The translations under genes were made by a program, and so were the position numbers. This document shows positions 41,301 to 49,893 of a stretch of DNA of 64,000 nt, piece by piece. Numbering within the stretch: the first letter of the stretch is position 1; the number at the start of each line of letters is the position of its first letter. The notes below the pieces were generated by a model that was not told where the DNA came from, ran no database searches, and saw only the letters and a list, made by a program, of their open reading frames with translations. This stretch comes from Dechloromonas hankyongensis (GTDB taxonomy: Bacteria > Pseudomonadota > Gammaproteobacteria > Burkholderiales > Rhodocyclaceae), in NCBI RefSeq assembly GCF_022012295.1, contig NZ_JAKLTN010000001.1, positions 1,240,001 through 1,304,000 of the forward strand, in the 5' to 3' direction.

Positions 41301-42378
41301 AGAACGGGCAAATGTACTGGTTATCGACGACACGCCGGGCAACCTCAGCCTGCTCAACCAGTTGCTGCGCACCCACTACCGCGTCAAACTGGCCAACAGC
41401 GGTGCCAAGGGGCTGGAACTGGCGGCGCTGTCGCCGCCCGATCTTGTGCTGCTCGACATCATGATGCCGGAGATGGACGGCTATGAAGTATTTCGGCGCC
41501 TGAAGGCCGATCCGGCGACGAGCCGTATCCCGATCATTTTCCTGACCGCCAAATCGGGCAACGACGACGAGGAGAAGGGATTGGCCATGGGAGCGGTCGA
41601 TTTCATCCACAAGCCGATCGCTCCGTCGGTGGTGCTGGCTCGGGTGCGCACCCATTTGCAAATCAGGAACTGGCAAATTTTCCTCGAGGACAAGAGCGCC
41701 TGGCTGCAAAAAGAAGTTGAACTGCGGGTCAGCGAAGTCTTTCGCCTGCAGGAGGCGACGATACGAGTGATGGTTTCGCTGGCCGAGTTTCGGGACGAAT
41801 GTACCGGTAACCACATTCGCCGGACCCAGGATTATGTCCGCCTGCTGGCAAAGCATATCAGCGGCCAGCCGCGGGACCGCGCCTTCCTGTTGGCCGAACA
41901 GATTGACCGCATCGCCAAGGCCGCTCCTTTGCATGATATTGGCAAGATTGCGATTCCCGATCACATCCTGCTCAAGCCGGGGCGGCATACTCCGGAAGAG
42001 TTTGAGATTATGAAGACCCATAGCGCCAAGGGGGAAAGCATGCTGCAACGCTCACTGCGGGAAATGGGCGGCGAGAACGAGATGCTGATGTTCGCCTGCC
42101 AGATCGCGCGCAGCCACCACGAGCGCTGGGATGGCAGTGGTTACCCGGACGGGCTGGCCGGTGAAGCCATTCCGCTGGCTGCCCGCCTGATGGCGGTGGC
42201 CGATGTTTACGATGCCTTGCGTTCGCGGCGCCCTTATAAGGAGCCATTTACTCATCAGGATGCCGTCAGGCTTTTGGTCGACGGGCGCGGCAGCCATTTC
42301 GACCCTGTACTGATCGACGCTTTTCTCGCTCAGGAAAAGGTTTTCGCGGAAATAGCGATTAAACTGGCAGACGAGTGA
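41293..42378 (+). CDS. HD-GYP response regulator (c-di-GMP phosphodiesterase)
   Basis: A 361-residue protein. The receiver has D55 (VLLDIMMPEMDG), a linker coiled coil follows, then an HD-GYP domain with H214-D215 (HDIGKIAIPDHILLKPG) and GYP at 283-285 (HHERWDGSGYPDGL). All metal-binding and GYP residues are present, so it should hydrolyse c-di-GMP when phosphorylated. GTG 41293 is chosen because GGTGGAGG lies 8 nt upstream; GTG 41284 is the alternative. It overlaps the kinase gene by 8 nt, a strong sign that the two are partners. Confidence 0.92.
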   Translation: MSEERANVLVIDDTPGNLSLLNQLLRTHYRVKLANSGAKGLELAALSPPDLVLLDIMMPEMDGYEVFRRLKADPATSRIPIIFLTAKSGNDDEEKGLAMGAVDFIHKPIAPSVVLARVRTHLQIRNWQIFLEDKSAWLQKEVELRVSEVFRLQEATIRVMVSLAEFRDECTGNHIRRTQDYVRLLAKHISGQPRDRAFLLAEQIDRIAKAAPLHDIGKIAIPDHILLKPGRHTPEEFEIMKTHSAKGESMLQRSLREMGGENEMLMFACQIARSHHERWDGSGYPDGLAGEAIPLAARLMAVADVYDALRSRRPYKEPFTHQDAVRLLVDGRGSHFDPVLIDAFLAQEKVFAEIAIKLADE

Positions 42379-42384
42379 GTTGTC

Positions 42385-43668
42385 ATGACAAGAGTAGTTG
42401 ATGTGAATATGCCAAACAGACTTTGGGGCGCGGCGGGGGCCATTGCATTGATGGCTTGTCACCTTCCCGCACAGGCGTTCGATATGACCTGGTCGGGGTT
42501 CGGAACGATCGGTTACGCCCAGTCCGACCAGCCGGTGAATTACCAGCGCTTCATCGACGAGAAGGGTACCTTCAAGCGCGACAGCATCCTGGGCGCCCAA
42601 CTCGATGCGCGGTTTTCGCAGCAATGGGGGGCGACCGTCCAGGCCAAGGTGGCGCCTTCCGATCACCGGGATACCCAGTGGCAGGCCTCGCTGGCGTGGG
42701 CTTTCGTGTCCTGGCGGCCGAGCGACGACTGGTTGATCCGCGTCGGGAAACTGCGCCTGCCCTTCATGCTCAATACCGAAAATGCCGATGTCGGGGCCAC
42801 CTATGACTTCGTGCGCCTTCCCCAGGAAGTCTATTCCATCGCCCCGACCACCGACGTCATCGGGCTGAGCGCTAGCAAGACCTGGTTCGGCGAGACTTAC
42901 GATTGGACGGCCGAGGCTTACTCCGGCAAGGCCAGCACGTACTGGCGCTATTACGGCCGTGATCGGAAATTCGACACTAATTCACCTGGCAGCTGGTTCT
43001 TGCCGATCGATATGAAGAGTACCGGCTTGGTACTGACGGCTCGTAGTTTCGAGCATGTCTTCCGGCTTGGCTACCATGAGGGAGAAGCGTCGCGGCCCGG
43101 AGAGAAAACCGGGGTTGGCTTCGAGATGGGGAACTGCCCAGGAGCGCCAGTCTTTGGCTGTTACAACCTTTCATCGACTACCGTCGAAAAGGTGCGGGTA
43201 CCAATCATTACGCTTGGGGCGAGCGTTAGCTTGCCGGAAAACTTCAAGCTGACCGGAGAATACGGGAAGGCCAAGGTAGAAAGTGCCAGCCGTGGCTTGA
43301 GTCGCTGGGGTGGGTATGTCGCGCTGTCAAAACGTATCGGTGCATGGACGCCGTATGCCTACTATGCCAAAGTCAAATCGACTGGAGACGCACTTGATCT
43401 GTACCAGCGACTTAATGGCAATAGCGGGGCGGTCCCGCTCCCTTGGCAAGGCTATCAGCGCATGTTGGCGGATCTTGTCGTCCCCTATGATCAGTCGACG
43501 GTGGCCTTGGGAACCTCATACTGGATAACGACGAAAAGCGTGATCAAGGCAGAGTGGTCGCGGGTCGATACGCAAGTCGCTTCCAGCTTCGTCGATGCGC
43601 CGGTCGGGGGCGAAAGCGGAAATCGGCAAATCGATGTGTTCTCGCTCTCGTACAGTTTCACCTTCTGA
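42385..43668 (+). CDS. Outer-membrane beta-barrel (porin-like) protein
   Basis: A 427-residue exported barrel. The signal peptide ends HLPAQA|FD; a second ATG at 42409 (MPNRLWGAAG) would give a more standard signal. FRMGKLRL-like text (LIRVGKLRLPFML), DFVRLPQEVY, and alternating aromatic strands suggest a phosphate-selective OprP/O-like or related porin, ending SLSYSFTF with terminal Phe. It starts 6 nt after the HD-GYP gene, and the short PstS-like gene begins one base after its stop, so four genes are co-directional and tightly packed. Substrate selectivity is inferred only loosely. Confidence 0.75.
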   Translation: MTRVVDVNMPNRLWGAAGAIALMACHLPAQAFDMTWSGFGTIGYAQSDQPVNYQRFIDEKGTFKRDSILGAQLDARFSQQWGATVQAKVAPSDHRDTQWQASLAWAFVSWRPSDDWLIRVGKLRLPFMLNTENADVGATYDFVRLPQEVYSIAPTTDVIGLSASKTWFGETYDWTAEAYSGKASTYWRYYGRDRKFDTNSPGSWFLPIDMKSTGLVLTARSFEHVFRLGYHEGEASRPGEKTGVGFEMGNCPGAPVFGCYNLSSTTVEKVRVPIITLGASVSLPENFKLTGEYGKAKVESASRGLSRWGGYVALSKRIGAWTPYAYYAKVKSTGDALDLYQRLNGNSGAVPLPWQGYQRMLADLVVPYDQSTVALGTSYWITTKSVIKAEWSRVDTQVASSFVDAPVGGESGNRQIDVFSLSYSFTF

Positions 43669-43669
43669 C

Positions 43670-44089
43670 ATGAGCCGTGTTTCCAGCCTGCTCGCCGCGT
43701 GTCTGCTCCTCGCCGGGGCGGTGGGCGGCGCAACGGCGGAGGAAGTGCTGATCATCGGCCACCACGCCTTGCCGAAGGCGGACAAGGCGACCGTGCAGCG
43801 CATTTATACCGGCCGCTCCGTTTCGATTGGCCAGCACGCCGTGGCGCCGGCAAATCTGCCGGCGGGCTACGCGGCGCGCGACGAGTTTCTGCGGGCATAC
43901 CTGGAGCAGACCGAGGAGCAATATACCGGTTACTGGCTGGTCCGCCGCTATGTCGGCAAGGGGGCGCCGCCCTTGGAATTGGGTAGCGTCGAGGAAGTGC
44001 TGAAATACGTCCAAGGCGTGCCGGGAGCCGTCGGCTACGTGCCGGTCTCGCAGTTGCCGCGTGGCGCGAATGTAATCTTCCGGCGCTGA
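43670..44089 (+). CDS. Short PstS-like periplasmic substrate-binding protein
   Basis: A 139-residue exported protein starting MSRVSSLLAACLLLAGAVGG with a signal peptide cleaved near ATA|EE. It resembles one lobe of the PBP-like family related to phosphate-binding PstS: LPKADKATVQRIYTGRS near the start, YWLVRRYVGKGAPP in the middle, and VLKYVQGVPGAVGYVPVSQLP near the end. PstS itself is about 320 residues, so this is a minimal form without transport partners. It probably supplies a ligand signal to the membrane kinase or works with the adjoining porin. It starts one base after the porin stop. Confidence 0.78.
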   Translation: MSRVSSLLAACLLLAGAVGGATAEEVLIIGHHALPKADKATVQRIYTGRSVSIGQHAVAPANLPAGYAARDEFLRAYLEQTEEQYTGYWLVRRYVGKGAPPLELGSVEEVLKYVQGVPGAVGYVPVSQLPRGANVIFRR

Positions 44090-44183
44090 GGCTTCGGCCC
44101 GGGCGCTGGATTTTTTTGCTGGGAGTGCTAAGCTGAAGGCGTGTCGGGTGTGCAGCAAATCCGGCATGAAGTGGCTGTATCAG

Positions 44184-44334
44184 CTGCGCTGCTGGAGAAT
44201 CTATGGCAGTTATCGCAGGGAACGTTTCTTGAGATTACCGAGTAGTACTCCTTAACGGCGTCCAGCCGTAATGCCCCAGCCGAAAGAGCAGGGGCCGCAG
44301 TAACTGAAGCCCGTGCCTGAAACGCATGGGCTTC
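44184..44334 (+). ncRNA. Candidate structured leader RNA upstream of ridA
   Basis: In a 265-nt non-coding gap at least five consecutive hairpins can be drawn. They are CTGCG/CGCAG (44184-44218, with inner CTGC/GCAG), GAGTA-GTACTC (44240-44250), ACGGC/GCCGT (44255-44269), GCCCC/GGGGC (44273-44295) and an 11-bp stem GAAGCCCGTGC/GCATGGGCTTC with one G-U pair (44306-44334). The last ends 20 nt before the ridA start. I could not match it to a known riboswitch. It may be a cis-regulatory RNA or a small RNA gene. Confidence 0.35.
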
Positions 44335-44354
44335 GCTTATTTGGAAAATACGAA

Positions 44355-44699
44355 ATGCAGATACAGCGCAACGGCACGACCCGCCGCTATTCCGACAGCG
44401 TGGTGCATAACGGCACCGTTTATCTGGTCGAGGTGCCTTCTACCACTGATGGCGATATCGTCGCCCAGACCGAAAGCCTGCTTGCCGGCGTCGATCGTCT
44501 GCTCGCCCAGGCCGGGAGCGACAAGAGCAAGTTGCTGATGGTCACCGTCTACCTGCCCGACATGGCCGACTACGACGGCATGAACGCCGTGTGGGATGCC
44601 TGGGTGCCCGAGGGCTGCGCGCCGACCCGGGCCTGCGTGCAGGCCAGGCTGGCCAATCCGGGCTGGCGGGTTGAAATGGCGGTCACCGCCGCGCTATGA
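44355..44699 (+). CDS. RidA/YjgF-family protein
   Basis: A 114-residue RidA-superfamily protein. Family members hydrolyse reactive enamine/imine intermediates from PLP enzymes. VVHNGTVYLVEVPS, QTESLLAGVDRLLAQAGSDKSKLL, TVYLPDMADYDGMNAVWDAWVPEGCAPTRACVQARLA and VEMAVTAAL match the fold; the Arg that binds carboxylates is in PTRACVQ. I start at MQIQRNGTT (44355); the upstream codons in frame lie inside the leader hairpin. The stop overlaps the MEKHLA gene by 4 nt. Confidence 0.88.
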   Translation: MQIQRNGTTRRYSDSVVHNGTVYLVEVPSTTDGDIVAQTESLLAGVDRLLAQAGSDKSKLLMVTVYLPDMADYDGMNAVWDAWVPEGCAPTRACVQARLANPGWRVEMAVTAAL

Positions 44700-45145
44700 C
44701 GCGCCATGCCGGGACTGATCCGCGGCTGGCGCTGATCGCCGACAGCTACGCCCGCCTGCTCGGCCGGCCGCTGGTCGATGCCGACGGCGGCATCGGGCCG
44801 GTGCTGTGGGAGGCGCCACGGGTGATCGTTGCCCATGGCACGGAGGCCGATCCGGTGTTCTTCTACGGCAACCGCTTGGCCCTGCGTGCTTTCGACATGG
44901 AGTGGGAGGACTTTGTCCAATTGCCGTCGCGCTATTCCGCCGAGCCGCTGGCCCGCGAGGAGCGGGCGCGCCTGCTGGAACGGGTGACGCGCGACGGCTA
45001 TATCGACGATTACGCCGGGGTACGGATTTCGGCCAAGGGGCAGCGCTTCCGTATCGAAAACGCCATCGTCTGGAATCTGATCGACGCTGCCGGGCAAGTC
45101 CACGGCCAAGCGGCTACCTTCGAGAATTGGCTGGCGCTGCCCTGA
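44696..45145 (+). CDS. MEKHLA-domain (PAS-like) protein
   Basis: A 149-residue single-domain protein. VIVAHGTEADPVFFYGNRLALRAFDMEWEDF, LPSRYSAEPLAREERARLLERV, GYIDDYAGVRISAKGQRFRIENAIVWNL and GQAATFENW match the MEKHLA domain, a PAS relative. Stand-alone members in bacteria have no settled function. It is translationally coupled to ridA. Confidence 0.8.
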   Translation: MTRHAGTDPRLALIADSYARLLGRPLVDADGGIGPVLWEAPRVIVAHGTEADPVFFYGNRLALRAFDMEWEDFVQLPSRYSAEPLAREERARLLERVTRDGYIDDYAGVRISAKGQRFRIENAIVWNLIDAAGQVHGQAATFENWLALP

Positions 45146-45152
45146 GCGCAGG

Positions 45153-45467
45153 TCAGGGTTGAATGTCGGCAGCGCAATCGCAGCCTTGTCCGGCGGCGAT
45201 CCAGCGACGCATCAGGCGGCGGATCAAGAGAACAGTGGCGGCAGGCAGCCAGGCCAGGTAGCGTTCGGGGTGGCCGAGCAGGCCGCAACGGTAGCAACCG
45301 TCGTCCGGCGACCATTCGAGCGCCGGGCAGGGGCCACGGGCCTGCAGGAAACGCAAGCGGGCGGCCGGGCAGGTTTCCAGCGCACAGCACACACCGCAAC
45401 CGTTGCAGGCAGCACCGACTGCGGGCTTGGCCGGCGCTTCCCGATGCAGATGGACGATCTGCTCCAC
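45153..45467 (-). CDS. Small Cys-rich protein, possible metal or Fe-S binder
   Basis: A 104-residue protein with a Cys cluster CNGCGVCCALETC followed by CPALEW and CYRCG, seven or more Cys in the first 65 residues. The spacing recalls YkgJ-like zinc/iron-sulphur proteins. A hydrophobic helix (YLAWLPAATVLLIRRLM) near the C-terminus may associate with the membrane. It lies 4 nt upstream of the M23 peptidase stop on the same strand and converges with the MEKHLA gene. Confidence 0.7.
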   Translation of the reverse strand: MEQIVHLHREAPAKPAVGAACNGCGVCCALETCPAARLRFLQARGPCPALEWSPDDGCYRCGLLGHPERYLAWLPAATVLLIRRLMRRWIAAGQGCDCAADIQP

Positions 45468-45471
45468 TACT

Positions 45472-46281
45472 TCACGGCCTGACCAGAAACAGTTCGGGAT
45501 CGACCGGCGTGTTGTTGAGGATGACCGCCCAGTGCAGGTGCGGGCCGGTCACCCGGCCGGTCGAGCCGATGGCGCCAAGCGGGTCGCCACGCCTGACCGT
45601 CTGGCCGGGGCGGACGTCGATCCGCGACAGGTGCATGTAGGCGCTGATCAGGCCCTGACCATGGTCGAGGAAAACGGTGTTGCCGTTGAAGAAGTAATCG
45701 CCGGTATTGGCCACCACCGCATCGCTCGGCGCGCGTACCGGCGTACCGGTGCCGGCGGCCACGTCGAGGCCGGCGTGCGGATTACGCGGCAGGCCGTTGA
45801 AGATGCGGCGCAGGCCGAAGCGCGAGGAGAGCGGACCGGGCGCCGGCTGGTCGAGCACCGTATCCGGGATGCCGTCGGAGAAACGTTTTTTGACGGCCTC
45901 GGTGACCTTTTGCTCGCGTTCGATGCGAGCGAGATCTTCCGCTGACGGTTCGACCTTGCGCTTGTCCTTGATGGTCAGGCGTTGTTCCGGGTAATTCTTG
46001 ATGCCGACGGCGACCGTTTTCGGTTCTGTGACGGTTCCCTTGGTTACCCGGATTTCCAGTTCGCCGGGCAGTGTGTCGAGTGGGATGCCGACCAGCGCGA
46101 CCCAGCGCCCCTTGTCCCTGACCACGGCCAGCGCCTGGTCGCCCCAGCGGGCGGTCGGCGCCGCCTGTTCGGCCGGGCCGAGATCGACGAGGGCGACGCC
46201 GCCGGGGACCGGCGCGTTGCGGGGCAGGGCGAGTGCATGCAGGGAGCAGGTGAGAAGCAGAAGCGAGATCCAGCGTTTCAT
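45472..46281 (-). CDS. M23-family metallopeptidase (LytM/NlpD-like)
   Basis: A 269-residue exported peptidase. The signal peptide ends near ALA|LP. A ~130-residue N-terminal beta domain precedes the M23 domain, with zinc ligands in PHAGLDVAAG (HxxxD) and GPHLHWAV (HLH). These enzymes cut peptide cross-links in peptidoglycan, here in the periplasm. All three metal ligands seem present, so it may be active rather than an EnvC-type activator. Confidence 0.9.
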   Translation of the reverse strand: MKRWISLLLLTCSLHALALPRNAPVPGGVALVDLGPAEQAAPTARWGDQALAVVRDKGRWVALVGIPLDTLPGELEIRVTKGTVTEPKTVAVGIKNYPEQRLTIKDKRKVEPSAEDLARIEREQKVTEAVKKRFSDGIPDTVLDQPAPGPLSSRFGLRRIFNGLPRNPHAGLDVAAGTGTPVRAPSDAVVANTGDYFFNGNTVFLDHGQGLISAYMHLSRIDVRPGQTVRRGDPLGAIGSTGRVTGPHLHWAVILNNTPVDPELFLVRP

Positions 46282-46445
46282 GTCGATATCGGTTAGGCCG
46301 GCTACGGATGTCGGCCGATTTCATGGGAGTGGCCGGTCATCACGGCGCACATGTCGCAACCCGGAACGATGGCGGGGCATACCGGCGCTGCAGGCAGCCG
46401 GGCGGCACCAGTGCTGCACTCGGTGTTTCGTTCAAACGGTACGGC

Positions 46446-47300
46446 TTACAGGTTGGAGGACTTGAAGGTATTGCACTGGTTCATATCGCCGCTTTCGAAG
46501 CCGCGCTTGAACCAGCGGACGCGCTGTTCGGATGTGCCGTGGGTGAAGCTTTCCGGCACGATGCGGCCCTGCGCCTGTTGCTGCAGGCGGTCGTCGCCGA
46601 TGGCCGTGGCGGCGGTCAGGGCGGCTTCGAGATCGCCCGGTTCCAGCACCTTCTTCATGGTGTCGGTACGCTTGCCCCAGACGCCGGCCAGACAGTCGGC
46701 CTGCAATTCCATGCGCACCGAGAGGGCGTTGCCTTCGGCCTTGCTGGATTGCTGGCGGGCATGTTGCACCTTGTCGGCGATACCGAGCAGGTTCTGGATG
46801 TGGTGGCCGACCTCGTGGGCGACGACATAGGCCTGGGCGAACTCGCCGGGGGCGTGGAAGCGCTCTTTCAGCTCGCGGTAGAAAGCGAGGTCGATATAGA
46901 CCTTGTGGTCGCCCGGGCAGTAGAACGGCCCCATGGCAGTCTGGCCGGTGCCGCAGGCGGTCGGCGTCGCGCCGGTGAACAGCACCAGCTTGGGCGCTTC
47001 GTACTGGCGGCCGTTCTGGCGGAAGGTATCGGTCCACACATCTTCGGTCGAGGCGAGCACCTTGGAGACGAAACGGGCCGATTCGTCATTGGCCGGTGGT
47101 TTGTGCGCGGCCGGCGCCTGTTGGTGGGCAATCGGCGTCTGCTCGATGAAGCCGAGCAGGGTCAGCGGATTGATGCCGGTGAAGTAGCTGATGACCAGTG
47201 CCAGGATGACCCCGCCGATGCCGACACCACCCACGCCAACGCCGCCGCCACCCCGGCGGTCCTCGATGTTGTCGCTCTCGCGGTAGTCGTCCATGCGCAT
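46446..47300 (-). CDS. YpfJ-family neutral zinc metallopeptidase
   Basis: A 284-residue membrane-anchored protein starting MRMDDYRESDNIEDRRGGGG, a Gly-rich leader before one TM helix (GIGGVILALVISYFTG). The zinc motif HEVGHHIQNLLG is followed by LQADCLAGVWG, the third-ligand region of this family. DERS-like text FTHGTSEQRVRWFKRGFE is near the C-terminus. Its substrate is unknown. It is separate from the M23 peptidase by a 164-bp gap with nothing obvious in it. Confidence 0.92.
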   Translation of the reverse strand: MRMDDYRESDNIEDRRGGGGVGVGGVGIGGVILALVISYFTGINPLTLLGFIEQTPIAHQQAPAAHKPPANDESARFVSKVLASTEDVWTDTFRQNGRQYEAPKLVLFTGATPTACGTGQTAMGPFYCPGDHKVYIDLAFYRELKERFHAPGEFAQAYVVAHEVGHHIQNLLGIADKVQHARQQSSKAEGNALSVRMELQADCLAGVWGKRTDTMKKVLEPGDLEAALTAATAIGDDRLQQQAQGRIVPESFTHGTSEQRVRWFKRGFESGDMNQCNTFKSSNL

Positions 47301-47321
47301 GGCGGGCTCCTCTTAACGGTA

Positions 47322-48134
47322 CTAGCGGTACTGATTGATCGCGTCGCGGGTTTCCTGGGCAGCCTTACGGGCAGCGTCGGCATAACCCTCGTCCTTGCCG
47401 GCGTACAGAATGGCACGCGAAGAGTTGATCATCAAGCCGGTGGCATCGGCCGTTCGACCGGCCTTGACGGTGGCCTCGATGTCGCCGCCCTGGGCGCCGA
47501 TCCCCGGTACGAGCAGCGGCATGTCGCCGACGATGGCCCGCACGCGGGCGATTTCGGCCGGGAAGGTGGCGCCGACGACGAGACCGATCTGCCCCGTGCT
47601 GTTCCACTCTTTGGCTGCCAGACGGGCGACGCGTTCATACAATTTTTCGCCTTCGACCTCGAGGAACTGCAGGTCCGAGCCGCCGGGGTTGGAGGTGCGG
47701 CAGAGCAGGATGACGCCTTTGTCCGGATAGGCGAGGTAGGGTTCGACCGAGTCGCGGCCCATGTACGGGTTCACGGTGACGGCATCGGCCTTGTAACGCC
47801 CGAAGGCCTCGACGGCGTATTGCTCGGCGGTGGAGCCGATGTCGCCCCGCTTGGAGTCGAGGATGACCGGGATGCCCGGATGTTTGTCGTGAATGTGGGC
47901 GATCAGCGCTTCCAGCTGGTCTTCGGCGCGGCGGGCGGCGAAGTAGGCGATCTGCGGCTTGAAGGAGCAGACCAGATCGGCCGTGGCATCGACGATGGCG
48001 GCACAGAATTCGAAAATGGCATCGTCACGCCCCTTGAGGTGGGCCGGGAACTTGGCCGGGTCGGGATCAAGGCCGACGCAGAGCAGGGAATTGTTCTTCT
48101 GCCAGGCGGCGGCGAGTTGCTGGGTGAAGCTCAT
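47322..48134 (-). CDS. pyrF: Orotidine 5'-phosphate decarboxylase
   Basis: A 270-residue enzyme making UMP from OMP, the last step of de novo pyrimidine synthesis. It belongs to the long PyrF subtype: [25 protein letters not shown] and the catalytic Asp-Lys-Asp of [28 protein letters not shown] is the phosphate loop. The start overlaps the methyltransferase stop by 4 nt. I use [11 protein letters not shown] at 48134 although the frame is open beyond. Confidence 0.95.
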   Translation of the reverse strand: MSFTQQLAAAWQKNNSLLCVGLDPDPAKFPAHLKGRDDAIFEFCAAIVDATADLVCSFKPQIAYFAARRAEDQLEALIAHIHDKHPGIPVILDSKRGDIGSTAEQYAVEAFGRYKADAVTVNPYMGRDSVEPYLAYPDKGVILLCRTSNPGGSDLQFLEVEGEKLYERVARLAAKEWNSTGQIGLVVGATFPAEIARVRAIVGDMPLLVPGIGAQGGDIEATVKAGRTADATGLMINSSRAILYAGKDEGYADAARKAAQETRDAINQYR

Positions 48135-49303
48135 GGCTGATCCTTGGGCAAATAACGGGAAAACTTGTCGGGCAGCAGGCAGGTCTGCAGGCTGCGCTGG
48201 GTGAAGATGAAGCGGCCGTCGCAGACGAAACCGAGCTGCTGCCAGTCCACTTCCTTGTTCAGCATCATCGTGCACTCGATCAGGTCACGGCGCTGCATGC
48301 GGCGGTTGTTGGTGAACAGGGCCAGGATCGAGCCGTCGAAAGCATGACAGTCGTGCAGGAAAAATGGTTCCGAACGGCGCGTCCGGCCATTGACGTAGAT
48401 GCGCGGCAATTCGTTGATCGGAAAATGGCGGCCCCACTGCCACCAGTTGCCTTCATCGAACTTGCGTACGCGGCGGGCGAGCAGTTCGGTCTTGTGCTTG
48501 TCGAGGTGGGGATGCTTGATGCCGTACAGCATGCGCCGGGTGTCGCCGGTCTCGCAGGTCTTCGAATAGACGAATTCCATGTTGCCCTTGGGATGGGCGA
48601 ACAGGTGATCGGCCCCGGATACGGCGCCGACCTTGACGGTGAACACGTCGGCAAAGCGGATGCGGTGATCGTCGCGCAGGAACATCAACTGGCCGTCGAC
48701 CTCAGTGAACACGCGGCCGTCGGCCATCTGCCTATCGAAGCGCCCCTTCTCGAAGCGGAAGATGGCGCAGTTGGGCGTCGCACCGTCGAAGACGCGGACG
48801 TCGCCGGTCTCGTAGAAGTGCGTGATGCTGCCTTGCTGGTAGAGCCAGGCGTTCAGCTTCTTGGCGGCGGTCAGCTTGATGAACTCGCGCGGCACGATGA
48901 AGACCAGTTCGCCGCCCGGCTTCAGGTGGCGGACGGCCTTCTCGATGAAGAACAGGAACAGGTTGCTGCGCGCATCGAACAGCTCAGACTTCAGGCGTTT
49001 CTTGGTGCCGGCGGCGACGTCCTGGTAGCGGACGTAGGGCGGGTTGCCGACGATGGTGTCGAACTGCTCGCCTAGCGGGTAGGCGAAGAAATCGCGTACC
49101 TCGGCGCCTTCCGGGGCGACCCGCGGGTCGATCTCGATGCCGACGCAATCGGTGCCGCGCTGGCGCAGGGTGCCGAAAAACGCGCCGTCGCCGGCAGAAG
49201 GCTCGAGAAAGCGCCCGCTGTTGCGGCACAGATCAAGCATGAATGCCACCACGTTGGGCGGCGTGAACACCTGGCCGAGTTGTTCGACGTCGCGGACGGT
49301 CAT
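48131..49303 (-). CDS. Class I SAM-dependent methyltransferase, N6-adenine DNA methylase type
   Basis: A 390-residue protein with the gamma-type amino-methyltransferase order. SAM-binding motif I is [11 protein letters not shown] (residues 34-40 core) and the catalytic motif is NPPY at 87-90. A ~200-residue C-terminal region (KHPHLDKHK..., [10 protein letters not shown]) could read DNA. The start QLGQVFTPP is shared with M.TaqI/Eco57I-type enzymes. No restriction endonuclease, specificity subunit or phage gene adjoins it; it overlaps pyrF. It could be a housekeeping epigenetic methylase or act on another nucleic acid. Confidence 0.82.
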   Translation of the reverse strand: MTVRDVEQLGQVFTPPNVVAFMLDLCRNSGRFLEPSAGDGAFFGTLRQRGTDCVGIEIDPRVAPEGAEVRDFFAYPLGEQFDTIVGNPPYVRYQDVAAGTKKRLKSELFDARSNLFLFFIEKAVRHLKPGGELVFIVPREFIKLTAAKKLNAWLYQQGSITHFYETGDVRVFDGATPNCAIFRFEKGRFDRQMADGRVFTEVDGQLMFLRDDHRIRFADVFTVKVGAVSGADHLFAHPKGNMEFVYSKTCETGDTRRMLYGIKHPHLDKHKTELLARRVRKFDEGNWWQWGRHFPINELPRIYVNGRTRRSEPFFLHDCHAFDGSILALFTNNRRMQRRDLIECTMMLNKEVDWQQLGFVCDGRFIFTQRSLQTCLLPDKFSRYLPKDQP

Positions 49304-49308
49304 GCTGC

Positions 49309-49893
49309 TCAGAAGCCGGCGCCCGGTTGCGCCAGGTAGTCGGTTTCTTCCGCCGTCGAACTGCGGCCGAGCGCCGCGTTGCGGTGCGGGAAACGGCCGA
49401 AACGGGCGATCACCGCATGGTGACGCTGGGCATAATCGAGGAAGCCGTCATTGCCGGGGTGTTCGGCAGCCAGCGCCGCGAACAGCGAAAGTGAGCGTTC
49501 CTGGTCGACCAGCGCCTCGCTATGCTCGAAGGGAAGGTAGAGGAAGACCCGCTGGACGGCCGTCATGCCCCGGTCCCAGCCTTGGGCGACGGCCAGTTCG
49601 GCCAGGCGGCGGGCAGCCGCGTCACCAGCAAAGGCAAGGGCCTCGTTGCGAAACAGGTTGCGCGGAAACTGATCGAGCAGGATGAGCAGGGCCAGCGTGC
49701 CGTCGGCGTCGGCCGTCCAGGCATCGAGCCGGCCGGCCAGCGCTGCCTCGACGGCGGGCAGGAAGCGCTGGCGGATCGTCTCGTCGAAGCTGGCGTCCTT
49801 GCGGAACCACTCGCTGCGCGGCTGGCCATAGCCGGGCTCGTCCGGGCGGCCGAACCAGAAGGCGAGAACGTCAGCCGCCGTGCTGCCGTGCAT
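49309..49893 (-). CDS. DUF924-family protein
   Basis: A 194-residue TPR-like all-helical protein. VLAFWFG at the N-terminus, LALLILLDQFPRNLFRNEALAFAGD in the middle, and YLPFEHSEALVDQERSLSLF are DUF924 hallmarks. No biochemical role is established. It starts on the last base of the glnS stop codon (TAATG), so it is co-translated with glnS. The frame is open further upstream only because it runs antisense-free inside glnS. Confidence 0.9.
   Translation of the reverse strand: MHGSTAADVLAFWFGRPDEPGYGQPRSEWFRKDASFDETIRQRFLPAVEAALAGRLDAWTADADGTLALLILLDQFPRNLFRNEALAFAGDAAARRLAELAVAQGWDRGMTAVQRVFLYLPFEHSEALVDQERSLSLFAALAAEHPGNDGFLDYAQRHHAVIARFGRFPHRNAALGRSSTAEETDYLAQPGAGF

Noticed and set aside
44090-44354. 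Known riboswitch or tRNA in front of ridA
   Set aside because: None of the consensus cores I remember (glycine, c-di-GMP GEMM, TPP, SAH, guanidine, cobalamin) fits, and no cloverleaf with a GTTCRA T-loop is present. It is kept only as an unclassified structured region.
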